This document shows positions 44,301-59,672 of a stretch of 64,000 nucleotides of DNA, piece by piece; the stretch's first letter is position 1, and the number at the start of each line of letters is the position of its first letter. The DNA lies in contig CAXIUT010000183.1 of NCBI GenBank assembly GCA_964035545.1, positions 1,488,001 through 1,552,000 on the forward strand, read 5' to 3'. A program made the translations under genes and the position numbers. The DNA comes from Bugula neritina (lineage: Eukaryota > Bryozoa > Gymnolaemata > Cheilostomatida > Bugulidae). The notes under the pieces were generated by a model that worked only from the letters and a program-made list of their open reading frames with translations, was not told the origin of the DNA and made no database searches.

Positions 44301-46236
44301 AATACTGCAACATACTGAAATTCACTGTGACACACTGAAATACGCTGCAAAATACTGAAATACACTGTGACATCCTGAAATATACTGCAACATTCTGAAA
44401 TACACTGCTACATACTGAAATATACTGCAACATACTGCAACATACTGAAATACACTGCAACACACTACAACATACTGAAATACGCTGCAACACATTGAAA
44501 TATACTGCAACATACCTAAATATACGGTAATATACCTAAATATACTGTAACGCATTGCAAAATACTGCAACATACTGAAATACACTGCGACACACTGAAA
44601 TACGCTGCAAAATACTACAACATACTGAAATAAACTGTAACATATTGAAATACACTGCAATACATTGAAATATACTGCAACATACCGAAATATATGGTGA
44701 ACTACTGAAATATACTGTAACACATTGAAAAATACTGCAACATACTGAAATATACTGCAACATACCTAAATATACGGTAATATGCTGAAATATACTGCAA
44801 CACACCGAAATATACTGCAACATACTGAAATACGCTGTAACATACTGAAATATACTGCATCATACTGAAATACACTGCTACATACTGAAATATACTGCAA
44901 CATACTGCAACATACTGAAATACACTGTAACATACTGAAATAAACTGCAACATACTACGACATATTGAAATACACTGCAACACATTGAAATATACTGCTA
45001 CATACCTAAATATACGGTAATATACTGAAATATACTGTAACACATTGAAAAAACTGCAACATACTGAAATACACTGCAACACACTGAAATACACCGCAAA
45101 ATACTACAACATACTGAAATACACTGTAACATATTGAAATCCAGTGCAACACATTGAAATATACTGCAACATACCGAAATATATGGTAAACTAATGAAAT
45201 ATACTGTAACACATTGAAAAATACCGCAACATACTGAAATATACTGCGACACATTGCAATATATTGTAACATACTGAAATATGCTGTAGCACACTGAAAT
45301 ACACTGCAACATCCTACAACATACTGAAATACACTGTAACATATTGAAATACACTGCAAGAAATTGAAATAGACTGCAACACAACAAAATATATGGTAAA
45401 CTACTGAAATAGACTTTAACACATTGAAAAATACTGCAACATACAGAAATATACTGTAACACACTGAAATATACTGCAACATACTGAAATACACTGTAAC
45501 ATACTGAAATATACTGCAACATACTGAAATACACTGCTACATACTGAAATATACTGCAACATACTGCAACATGCTGCAACATACTGAAATACGCTGTAAC
45601 ATACTGAAATACACTGCAACATACTACAACATATTGAAATACACTGCAACACATTGAAATGTACTGCAACATACCGAAATATACGGTAATATACTGAAAT
45701 ACACTGTAACACATTGAAAAATACTGCAACATACTGAAATACACTGACAACACTGAAACACACCGCAAAAAACTACAACATACTGAAATACACTGTAACA
45801 TATTAAAACATACTGCAACATACTGCAACATACTGAAATACACTGCAACACACTGAAATATACCGCAAAATACTACAACATACTGAAATACACTGTAACA
45901 TATTGAAATACACTGCAACACATTGAAATATACTGCAACATACCGAAATATATGGTAAACTAATGAAATATACTGTAACACATTGAAAAATACCGCAACA
46001 TACTGAAATATACTGCGACACATTGCAATATACTGTAACATACTGAAATATGCTGTAGCACACTGAAATACACTGCAACATCCTACAACATACTGAAATA
46101 CACTGTAACATGTTGAAATACACTGCAACACATTGAAATATACTGCAACATAACAAAATATATGGTAAACTACTGAAATAGACTTTAACACATTGAAAAA
46201 ACTGCAACATACTGAAATATACTGTAACACACTGAA
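41372..46236. repeat. Second HOR family, 4865-bp copy
   Basis: The most complete copy in the window. It differs from the inferred 4866 bp by one base, at CACTGACAACACTG near 45745 where other copies have CACTGCAACACACTG. It contains the family-specific slip ATATATGTAAC near 43583. Confidence 0.88.
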
Positions 46237-49200
46237 TTATACTGCAACATACTGAAATACACTGTAACATACAGAAATATACTGCAACATACTGAAATAC
46301 ACTGCTACATACTGAAATATACTGCAACGTACTGCAACATACTCCAGCATACTGAAATACACTGTAACATACTGAAATAAACTGCAACATACTACCACAT
46401 ATTGAAATACATTGCAACACATTGAAATGTACTGCAACATACCGAAATATATGGTAAACTACTAAAATATACTGTAACATATTGAAAAATACTGCAACAT
46501 ACTGAAATATACTGCGACACCTAGCAATATACTGTAACATACTGAAATGTGCTCTAGCACACTGAAATACAATGCAACTTACTGAAATATACTGCAACAT
46601 ACTGAAATACACTGCAACATCCTACAATATGCTGAAATACACTGTAACATATTGAAATACACTGCAACACTTTGAAATATACTGCAACATACCGAAATAT
46701 ATGGTAAACTACTGCAACATACTACAACATATTGAAATACACTGCAACACATTGAAGTATACTGCAACATACCTAAATATACGGTAATATACTGAAATAT
46801 ACTGTAACACATTGAAAAATACTGCAACATACTGAAATATACTGTAACACACCGAAATATACTGCAACATACTGAAATACACTGTAACATACTGAAATAT
46901 ACTGCAACATACTGAAATACACTGCTACATACTGAAATATGCTGCAACATACTGCAACATACTGAAATACACTGTAACATACTGAAATAAACTGCAACAT
47001 ACTACAACATATTGAAATACACTGCAACACATTGAAATATACTGCAACATACCTAAATATACGGTAATATACTGAAATTCACTGTAACGCATTGCAAAAT
47101 ACTGCAACATACTGAAATTCACTGCGACACACTGAAATACGCTGCAAAATACTACAACATACTGAAATAAACTGTAACATATTGAAATACACTGCAACAC
47201 ATAGAAAAATACTGCAACATACTGAAATATACTGTAACACACTGAAATATACTGCAACATACTGAAATACACTGTAACATACTGAAATATACTGCAACAT
47301 ACTGAAATACACTGCTACATACGGAAACATTCTGCAACATACTGCAACATACTGCAATACACTGTAACATACTGAAATACACTGCAACATACTACAACAT
47401 ATTGAAATACACTGCAACACATTGAAATACACTGTAACTTACCGAATATATGGTAAACTACTGAAATATACTGTAACGCATTGAAAAATAATGCAACATA
47501 CTGAAATATATTGCGACACATTGCAATATACTGTAACATACTGAAAAATGCTGTAGCACACTGAAATATACTGCAATTCACTGAAATATACTGCAACATA
47601 CTGAAATACACCGCAACATCCTACAACATACTGAAATACACTGTAACATATTGAAATACACTGCAACACATTGAAATATACTGCAACATAACGAAATATA
47701 TGGTAAACTACTGAAATGGACTTTAACACATTGAAAAATACTGCAACATACAGAAATATACTGTAACACACTGAAATATACTGCAACATACTGAAATACA
47801 CTGTAGCATTCTGAAATATACTGCAACATACTGAAATACACTGCTACATACTGAAATATACTGCAACCTACTGCAACATACTGCAATATACTGAAATACA
47901 CTGTAACATATTGAAGTACACTGCAACACATTGAAATATACTGCAACATACCAAAATATATGGTAAACAACTGAAATATACTTTAACACATTGAAAAATA
48001 CTGCAACATACTGAAATATACTGCGACACTTTGCAATATACTGTAACATACCGAAATATGCTCTAGCACACTGAAATACACTGCAACTCACTGAAATATA
48101 CTGCAACATACTGAAATACACTGTGACATCCTGAAATATACTGCAACATACTGAAATACACTGCTACATACTGAAATATACTGCAACATACTGCAACATA
48201 CTGAAATACACTGCAACATACTACAACATACTGAAATACACTGCAACACATTGAAATATACTGCAACATACCTAAATATACGGTAATATACCGAAATATA
48301 CTGTAACGCATTGCAAAATACTGCAACATACTGAAATACACTGCGACACACTGAAATACGCTGCAAAATACTACAACATACTGAAATAAACTGTAACATA
48401 TTGAAATACACTGCAATACATTGAAAAATAATGCAATATACTGAAATATATGTAACACACTGAAATATACTGCAACATACTGAAATACACTGTAACATAC
48501 TGAAATATACTGCAACGTACTGAAATACACTGCTACATACTGAAATATACTGTAACATACTGCAACATACTGAAATACACTGTAACATACTGAGATACAC
48601 TGCAACATACTACAACATATTGAAATACACTGCAACACATTGAAATATACTGCTACATACTGAAATATACTGCAACTCACTGAAATATACTGCAACATAC
48701 TGAACTACACCGCACCATCCTAAAACATACTGAAATCTACTGTAACATATTGAAATACACTGCAACACATTGAAATATACTGCAGCATAACGAAATATAT
48801 GGTAAACTAATGAAATATATTTTAACACATTGAAAAATACTGCAACATACTGAAATATACTGCGACACCTAGCAATATACTGTAACATACTGAAATATGC
48901 TCTAGCACACTGAAATACAATGCAACTCACTGAAATATACTGCAACATACTGAAATACACTGCAACATCCTACAACATGCTGAAATAGACTGTAACATAT
49001 TGAAATACACTGCAACACTTTGAAACATACTGCAACATACCGAAATATATGGTAAACTACTGCAACATACTACAACATATTGAAATACACTGCAACACAT
49101 TGAAATATACTGCAACATACCTAAATATACGGTAATATACTGAAATTCACTGTAACGCATTGCAAAATACTGCAACATACTGAAATTCACTGTGACACAC

Positions 49201-50285
49201 TGAAATACGCTGCAAAATACTGAAATACACTGTGACATCCTGAAATATACTGCAACATTCTGAAATACACTGCTACATACTGAAATATACTGCAACATAC
49301 TGCAACATACTGAAATACACTGCAACACACTACAACATACTGAAATACGCTGCAACACATTGAAATATACTGCAACATACCTAAATATACGGTAATATAC
49401 CGAAATATACTGTAACGCATTGCAAAATACTGCAACATACTGAAATACACTGCGACACACTGAAATACGCTGCAAAATACTACAACATACTGAAATAAAC
49501 TGTAACATATTGAAATACACTGCAATACATTGAAATATACTGCAACATACCGAAATATATGGTGAACTACTGAAATATACTGTAACACATTGAAAAATAC
49601 TGCAACATACTGAAATATACTGCAACATACCTAAATATACGGTAATATACTGAAATATACTGCAACACACCGAAATATACTGCAACATTCTGAAATACAC
49701 TGTAACATACTGAAATATACTGCATCATACTGAAATACACTGCTACATACTGAAATATACTGCAACATACTGCAACATACTGAAATACACTGTAACATAC
49801 TGAAATAAACTGCAACATACTACGACATATTGAAATACACTGCAACACATTGAAATATACTGCTACATACCTAAATATACGGTAATATACTGAAATATAC
49901 TGTAACACATTGAAAAAACTGCAACATACTGAAATACACTGCAACACACTGAAATACACCGCAAAAAACTACAACATACTGAAATACACTGTAACATATT
50001 GAAATCCACTGCAACACATTGAAATATACTGCAACATACCGAAATATATGGTAAACTAATGAAATATACTGTAACACATTGAAAAATACCGCAACATACT
50101 GAAATATACTGCGACACATTGCAATATACTGTAACATATTGAAATATGCTGTAGCACACTGAAATACACTGCAACATCCTACAACATACTGAAATACACT
50201 GCAACATATTGAAATACACTGCAAGAAATTGAAATAGACTGCAACATAACAAAATATATGGTAAACTACTGAAATAGACCTTAAC
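46237..50285. repeat. Second HOR family, last partial copy
   Basis: Follows the previous copy at an offset of 4865 up to roughly 49.9-50.28 kb. At about 50280-50300 (GACCTTAACACATTGCAAAATACTAC) it switches to sequence of the type seen at 21.6 kb and 26.2 kb. The ATATATGTAAC slip of this family is present near 48447 but absent from the new block at 50372. Confidence 0.8.
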
Positions 50286-51499
50286 ACATTGCAAAATACT
50301 ACAACATACTGAAATAAACTGTAACATATTGAAATACACTGCAATACATTGAAAAATAATGCAATATACTGAAATATACTGTAACACACTGAAATATACT
50401 GCAACATACTGAAATACACTGTAACATACTGAAATATACTGCAACGTACTGAAATACACTGCTACATACTGAAATATACTGTAGCATACTGCAACATACT
50501 GAAATACACTGTAACATACTGAGATACACTGTCGCATACTCCAACATATTGAACTACACTGCAACACATTGAAATATATTGCAACTTATCGAATATATGG
50601 AAAACTACTGAAATATACTGTAACGCATTGAAAAAGACTGCAACATACTGAAATATATTGCGACACATTGCAATATACTGTAATTTACTGAAAAATGCTG
50701 TAGCACACTGAAATATACTGCAATTCGCTGAAATATACTGCAACATTCTGAAATACACCGCAACATCCTACAACATACTAAAATACACTGTAACATTTCG
50801 AAATACACTGCAACACATTGAATTATACTGCAACATAACGAAATATATGGTAAACTACTAAAATGTATTTTAACAAATTGAAAAATACTGCAACATACTG
50901 AAATATACTGTAACACACTGAAGTATACTGCAACATACTGAAATACACTGTAACATACTGAAATATACTGCAACATACTGAAATACACTGCTACATACTG
51001 AAATATACTGCAACGTTCTGCAACATACTGCAACATACTGAAATACACTGTAACATACTGAAATACACTGCAACATATTACCACATATTGAAATACACTG
51101 CAACACATTGAAATGTACTGCAACATACCGAAATATATGGTAAACTACTAAAATATACTGTAACACATTGAAAAGTACTGCAACATACTGAAATATACTG
51201 CGACACCTAGCAATATACTGTAACATACTGAAATATGCTTTAGCACACTGAAATACAATGCAACTTACTGAAATATACTGCAACATACTGAAATACACTG
51301 CAACATCCTACAATATGCTGAAATACACAGTAACATATTGAAATACACTGCAACACTTTGAAAAATACTGCAACATACTGAAATATACTGTAACACACCG
51401 AAATATACTGCAACATACTGAAATACACAGTAACATACTGAAATACACTGCTACATACTGAAATATACTACAACATGCTGCAACGTACTGAAACACGCT

Positions 51500-53200
51500 G
51501 TAACATACTGAAATACACTGCAACATACTACAACATATTGAAATACACTGCAACACATTGAAATGTACTGCAACATACCGAAATATACGGTAATATACTG
51601 AAATATACTGTAACACATTGAAAAATACTGCAACATACTGAAATACACTGCAACACACTGAAACACACCGCAAAAAACTACAACATACTGAAATACACTG
51701 TAACATATTAAAACATACTGCAACATACTGCAACATACTGAAACACACTGCAACACACTGAAATATACCGCAAAATACTACAACATACTGAAATACACTG
51801 TAACATATTGAAATACACTGCAACACATTGAAATAAACTGCAACATACCGAAATATATGGTAAACTATTGAAATATACTGTAACACATTGAAAAATACCG
51901 CAACATACTGAAATATACTGCGACACATTGCAATATACTGTAACATACTGAAATATGCTGTACCACACTGAAATACACTGCAACATCCTACAACATACTG
52001 AAATACACTGTAACATATTGAAATACACTGCAACACATTGAAATATACTGCAACATAACAAAATATATGGTAAACTACTGAAATAGACTTTAACACATTG
52101 AAAAATACTGCAACATACTGAAATATACTGTAACACACTGAATTATACTGCGACATACTGAAATACACTGTAACATACTGAAATATACTGCAACATACTG
52201 AAATACACTGCTACATACTGAAATATACTGCAACGTACTGCAACATACTCCAGCATACTGAAATACACTGTAACATACTGAAATACACTGCAACATACTA
52301 CCACATATTGAAATACACTGCAACACATTGAAATGTACTGCAACATACCGAAATATATGGTAAACTACTAAAATATACTGTAACATATTGAAAAATACTG
52401 CAACATACTGAAATATACAGCGACACCTAGCAATATACTGTAACATACTGAAATATGCTCTAGCACACTGAAATACAATGCAACTTACTGAAATATACTG
52501 CAACATACTGAAATACACTGCAACATCCTACAATATGCTGAAATACACTGTAACATATTGAAATACACTGCAACAATTTGAAATATACTGCAACATACCG
52601 AAATATATGGTAAACTACTGCAACATACTACAACATATTGAAATACACTGCAACACATTGAAGTATACTGCAACATACCTAAATATACGGTAATATACTG
52701 AAATATACTGTAACACATTGAAAAATACTGCAACATACTGAAATATACTGTAACACACCGAAATATACTGCATCATACTGAAATACACTGTAACATACTG
52801 AAATATACTGCAACATACTGAAATACACTGCTACATACTGAAATATGCTGCAACATACTGCAACATACTGAAATACACTGTAACATACTGAAATAAACTG
52901 CAACATACTACAACATATTGAAATACACTGCAACACATTGAAATATACTGCAACATACCTAAATATACGGTAATATACTGAAATTCACTGTAACGCATTG
53001 CAACATACTGCAACATACTGAAATTCACTGCGACACACTGAAATACGCTGCAAAATACTACAACATACTGAAATAAACTGTAACATATTGAAATACACTG
53101 CAACACATAGAAAAATACTGCAACATACTGAAATATACTGTAACACACTGAAATATACTGCAACAAACCGAAATACACTGTAACATACTGAAATATACTG
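51500..53200. repeat. Segment repeated 3760 bp downstream (55.3-57.0 kb)
   Basis: Markers match at a constant offset of 3760: GAATTATACTG (TTA at 52143 and 55903), CTCCAGCATACTG near 52249/56009, and the GCAACAATTTG variant near 52570/56330. Both segments also share an internal 190-bp duplication, with AAATTCACTGCGACACACTG at 53021 and 53211, and at 56781 and 56971. Limits are approximate. Confidence 0.75.
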
Positions 53201-53400
53201 CAACATACTGAAATTCACTGCGACACACTGAAATACGCTGCAAAATACTACAACATACTGAAATAAACTGTAACATATTGAAATACACTGCAACACATAG
53301 AAAAATACTGCAACATACTGAAATATACTGCAACGCATTGAAATGTACTGCAACATACCGAAATATATGGTAAACTACTAAAATATACTGTAACATATTG
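53021..53400. repeat. 190-bp local tandem duplication
   Basis: AAATTCACTGCGACACACTG at 53021 and 53211 is followed in both cases by GCAAAATACTACAAC and CACATAGAAAAATACTGC. The same duplication is at 56781/56971, and by the 6318-bp period at 63099/63289, so it predates those larger duplications. Confidence 0.75.
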
Positions 53401-56400
53401 AAAAATACTGTAACATACTGAAATATACTGCAACATACTGAAATACACTGCTACATACTGAAATATACTGCAACGTACTGCAACATACTGCAACATACTG
53501 AAATACACTGTAACATACTGAAATACACTGCAACATATTACCACATATTGAAATACACTGCAACACATTGAAATGTACTGCAACATACCGAAATATATGG
53601 TAAACTACTAAAATATACTGTAACACATTGAAAAATACTGCAACATACTGAAATATACTGTAACACACCGAAATATACTGCGACACCTAGCAATATACTG
53701 TAACATACTGAAATATGCTCTAGCACACTGAAATACAATGCAACTTACTGAAATATACTGCAACATACTGAAATACACTGCAACATCCTACAATATGCTG
53801 AAATACACAGTAACATATTGAAATACACTGCAACACTTTGAAATATACTGCAACATACCGAAAGATATGGTAAACTACTGCAACATACTACAACATACTG
53901 AAATACACTGCAACACATTGAAATGTACTGTGACATACCTAAATATACGGTAATATACTGAAATATACTGTAACACATTGAAAAATACTGCAACATACTG
54001 AAATATACTGTAACACACCGAAATATACTGCAACATACTGAAATACACAGTAACATACTGAAATACACTGCTACATACTGAAATATACTGCAACATACTG
54101 CAACATACTGAAATACACAGTAACATACTGAAATAAACTGCAACATACTACAACATATTGAAATACACTGCAACACATTGAAATATACTGCAACATACCT
54201 AAATATACGGTAATATACTGAAATTCACTGTAACGCATTGCAAAATACTGCAACATACTGAAATTCACTGCGACACACTGAAATACGCTGCAAAATACTA
54301 CAACATACTGAAATAAACTGTAACATATTGAAATACACTGCAACACATTGAAAAACACTGCAACATACTGAAATATACTGTAACACACTGAAATACACTG
54401 CAACATACTGAAATACACTGCAACACACTGAAATACACCGCAAAATACTACAACATACTGAAATACACTGTAACATACCGAAATATATGGTAAACTAATG
54501 AAATATACTGTAACACATTGAAAAATACCGCAACATACTGAAATATACTGCGACACATTGCAATATACTGTAACATACTGAAATATGCTGTAGCACACTG
54601 AAATACACTGCAACATCCTACAACATACTGAAATACACTGTAACATATTGAAATACACTGCAAGAAATTGAAATAGACTGCAACACAACAAAATATATGG
54701 TAAACTACTGAAATAGACTTTAACACATTGAAAAATACTGCAACATACAGAAATATACTGTAACACACTGAAATATACTGCAACATACTGAAATACACTG
54801 TAACATACTGAAATATACTGCAACATACTGAAATACACTGCTACATACTGAAATATACCGCAACATACTGCAACATGCTGCAACATACTGAAACACGCTG
54901 TAACATACTGAAATACACTGCAACATACTACAACATATTGAAATACACTGCAACACATTGAAATGTACTGCAACATACCGAAATATACGGTAATACACTG
55001 AAATATACTGTAACACATTGAAATACACTGCAACACATTGAAGTATACTGCAACATACCTAAATATACGGTAATATACTGAAATATACTGTAACACATTG
55101 AAAAATGCTGCAACATACTGAAATATACTGTAACACACCGAAATATACTGCACCATACTGAAATACACTGTAACATACTGAAATATACTGCAACATACTG
55201 AAATACACTGCTACATACTGAAATATGCTGCAACATACTGCAACATACTGAAATACACTGTAACATACTGAAATAAACTGCAACATACTACAACATATTG
55301 AAATACACTGCAACACATTGAAATATACTGCAACATACTTAAATATACGGTAATATACTGAAATATACTGTAACACATTGAAAAATACTGCAACATACTG
55401 AAATACACTGCAACACACTGAAACACACCGCAAAAAACTACAACATACTGAAATACACTGTAACATATTAAAACATACTGCAACATACTGCAACATACTG
55501 AAATACACTGCAACACACTGAAATATACCGCAAAATACTACAACATACTGAAATACACTGTAACATATTGAAATACACTGCAACACATTGAAATAAACTG
55601 CAACATACCGAAATATATGGTAAACTAATGAAATATACTGTAACACATTGAAAAATACCGCAACATACTGAAATATACTGCGACACATTGCAATATACTG
55701 TAACATACTGAAATATGCTGTAGCACACTGAAATACACTGCAACATCCTACAACATACTGAAATACACTGTAACATATTGAAATACACTGCAACACATTG
55801 AAATATACTGCAACATAACAAAATATATGGTAAACTACTGAAATAGACTTTAACACATTGAAAAATACTGCAACATACTGAAATATATTGTAACACACTG
55901 AATTATACTGCGACATACTGAAATACACTGTAACATACTGAAATATACTGCAACATACTGAAATACACTGCTACATACTGAAATATACTGCAACGTACTG
56001 CAACATACTCCAGCATACTGAAATACACTGTAACATACTGAAATACACTGCAACATACTACCACATATTGAAATACACTGCAACACATTGAAATGTACTG
56101 CAACATACCGAAATATATGGTAAACTACTAAAATATACTGTAACATATTGAAAAATACTGCAACATACTGAAATATACTGCGACACCTAGCAATATACTG
56201 TAACATACTGAAATATGCTCTAGCACACTGAAATACAATGCAACTTACTGAAATATACTGCAACATACTGAAATACACTGCAACATCCTACAATATGCTG
56301 AAATACACTGTAACATATTGAAATACACTGCAACAATTTGAAATATACTGCAACATACCGAAATATATGGTAAACTACTGCAACATACTACAACATATTG

Positions 56401-59400
56401 AAATACACTGCAACACATTGAAGTATACTGCAACATACCTAAATATACAGTAATATACTGAAATATACTGTAACACATTGAAAAATACTGCAACATACTG
56501 AAATATACTGTAACACACCGAAATATACTGCACCATACTGAAATACACTGTAACATACTGAAATATACTGCAACATACTGAAATACACTGCTACATACTG
56601 AAATATGCTGCAACATACTGCAACATACTGAAATACACTGTAACATACTGAAATAAACTGCAACATACTACAACATATTGAAATACACTGCAACACATTG
56701 AAATATACTGCAACATACCTAAATATACGGTAATATACTGAAATTCACTGTAACGCATTGCAACATACTGCAACATACTGAAATTCACTGCGACACACTG
56801 AAATACGCTGCAAAATACTACAACATACTGGAATAAACTGTAACATATTGAAATACACTGCAACACATAGAAAAATACTGCAACATACTGAAATATACTG
56901 TAACACACTGAAATATACTGCAACATACCGAAATACACTGTAACATACTGAAATATACTGCAACATACTGAAATTCACTGCGACACACTGAAATACGCTG
57001 CAAAATACTACAACATACTGAAATAAACTGTAACATATTGAAATACACTGCAACACATAGAAAAATACTGCTACATACTGAAATATACTGCAACATACTG
57101 CAAAACACTGCAACATACTGAAATACACTGTAACATATTGAAGTACACTGCAACACATTGAAATATACTGCAACATACCAAAATATATGGTAAACAACTG
57201 AAATATACTTTATCACATTGAAAAATACTGCAACATACTGAAATATACTGCGACACTTTGCAATATACTGTAACATACCGAAATATGCTCTAGCACACTG
57301 AAATACACTGCAACTCACTGAAATAAACTGCAACATACTGAAATACACTGTGACATCCTGAAATATACTGCAACATTCTGAAATACACTGCTACATACTG
57401 AAATATACTGCAACATACTGCAACATACTGAAATACACTGCAACATACTACAACATACTGAAATACGCTGCAACACATTGAAATATACTGCAACATACCT
57501 AAATATACGGTAATATACCGAAATATACTGTAACGCATTGAAAAATACTGCAACATACTGAAATACACTGCGACACACTGAAATACTCTGCAAAATACTA
57601 CAACATACTGAAATAAACTGTAACATATTGAAATACACTGCAATACATTGAAAAATAATGCAATATACTGAAATATACTGTAACACACTGAAATATACTG
57701 CAACATACTGAAATACACTGTAACATACTGAAATATACTGCAACGTACTGAAATACACTGCTACATACTGAAATATACTGTAGCATACTGCAACATACTG
57801 AAATACACTGTAACATACTGAGATACACTGTCGCATACTGCAACATATTGAACTACACTGCAACACATTGAAATATATTGCAACTTATCGAATATATGGA
57901 AAACTACTGAAATATACTGTAACGCATGGAAAAAGACTGCAACATACTGAAATATATTGCGACACATTGCAATATACTGTAATTTACTGAAAAATGCTGT
58001 AGCACACTGAAATATACTGCAATTCGCTGAAATATACTGCAACATTCTGAAATACACCGCAACATTCTACAACATACTAAAATACACTGTAACATTTCGA
58101 AATACACTGCAACACATTGAATTATACTGCAACATAATGAAATATATGGTAAACTACTGAAATGTATTTTAACAAATTGAAAAATACTGCAACATACTGA
58201 AATATACTGTAACACACTGAAGTATACTGCAACATACTGAAATACACTGAAACATACTGAAATATACTGCAACATACTGAAATACACTGCTACATACTGA
58301 AATATACTGCAACGTACTGCAACATACTGCAACATACTGAAATACACTGTAACATACTGAAATACACTGCAACATATTACCACATATTGAAATACACTGC
58401 AACACATTGAAATGTACTGCAACATACCGAAATATATGGTAAACTACTAAAATATACTGTAACACATTGAAAAATACTGCAACATACTGAAATATACTGC
58501 GACACCTAGCAATATACTGTAACATACTGAAATATGCTCTAGCACACTGAAATACAATGCAACTTACTGAAATATACTGCAACATACTGAAATACACTGC
58601 AACATCCTACAATATGCTGAAATACACAGTAACATATTGAAATACACTGCAACACTTTGAAATATACTGCAACATACCGAAATAAATGGTAAACTACTGC
58701 AACATACTACAACATACTGAAATACACTGCAACACATTGAAATATACTGTGACATACCTAAATATACGGTAAGATACTGAAATATACTGTAACACATTGA
58801 AAAATACTGCAACATACTGAAATATACTGTAACACACCGAAATATACTGCAACATACTGAAATACACAGAAACATACTGAAATACACTGCTACATACTGA
58901 AATACACTGCTACATACAGAAATATGCTGCAACATACTGCAACATACTGAAATACACTGTAACATACTGAAATAAACTGCAACATACTACAACATATTGA
59001 AATACACTGCAACACATTGAAATATACTGCAACATACCTAAATATACGGTAATATACTGAAATTCACTGTAACGCATTGCAAAATACTGCAACATACTGA
59101 AATTCACTGCGACACACTGAAATACGCTGCAAAATACTACAACATACTGAAATAAACTGTAACATATTGAAATACACTGCAACACATAGAAAAATACTGC
59201 AACATACTGAAATATACTGTAACACACTGAAATATACTGCAACATACTGAAATACACTGTAACATACTGAAATATACTGCAACATACTGAAATACACTGC
59301 TACATACGGAAATATTCTGCAACATACTGCAACATACTGCAATACACTGTAACATACTGAAATACACTGCAACATACGACAACATATTGAAATACACTGC

Positions 59401-59672
59401 AACACATTGAAATACACTGCAACTTACCGAATATATGGCAAACTACTGAAATATACTGTAACGCATTGAAAAATACTGCAACATACTGAAATATATTGCG
59501 ACACATTGCAATATACTGTAACATACTGAAAAATGCTGTAGCACACTGAAATATACTGCAATTCACTGAAATATACTGCAACATACTGAAATACACCGCA
59601 ACATCCTACAACATACTGAAATACACTGTAACATATTGAAATACACTGCAACACATTGAAATATACTGCAAC
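53355..59672. repeat. 6318-bp higher-order repeat, copy 1
   Basis: Every marker from 53.36 to 57.68 kb recurs 6318 bp later, up to the window edge. Copies are nearly identical: across 54071-55168 and its partner I saw one difference in translation, traceable to AAACACGCTG at 54891 against AAATACGCTG in the other copy. Confidence 0.87.

Noticed and set aside
44998-46230. 410-codon minus-strand open frame (and all other long satellite frames)
   Set aside because: It is the translated satellite. The same peptide repeat appears in all three minus frames and wherever no degenerate monomer supplies a stop. There is no non-repetitive domain, and length depends only on the spacing of CTA/TTA/TCA-containing variants.
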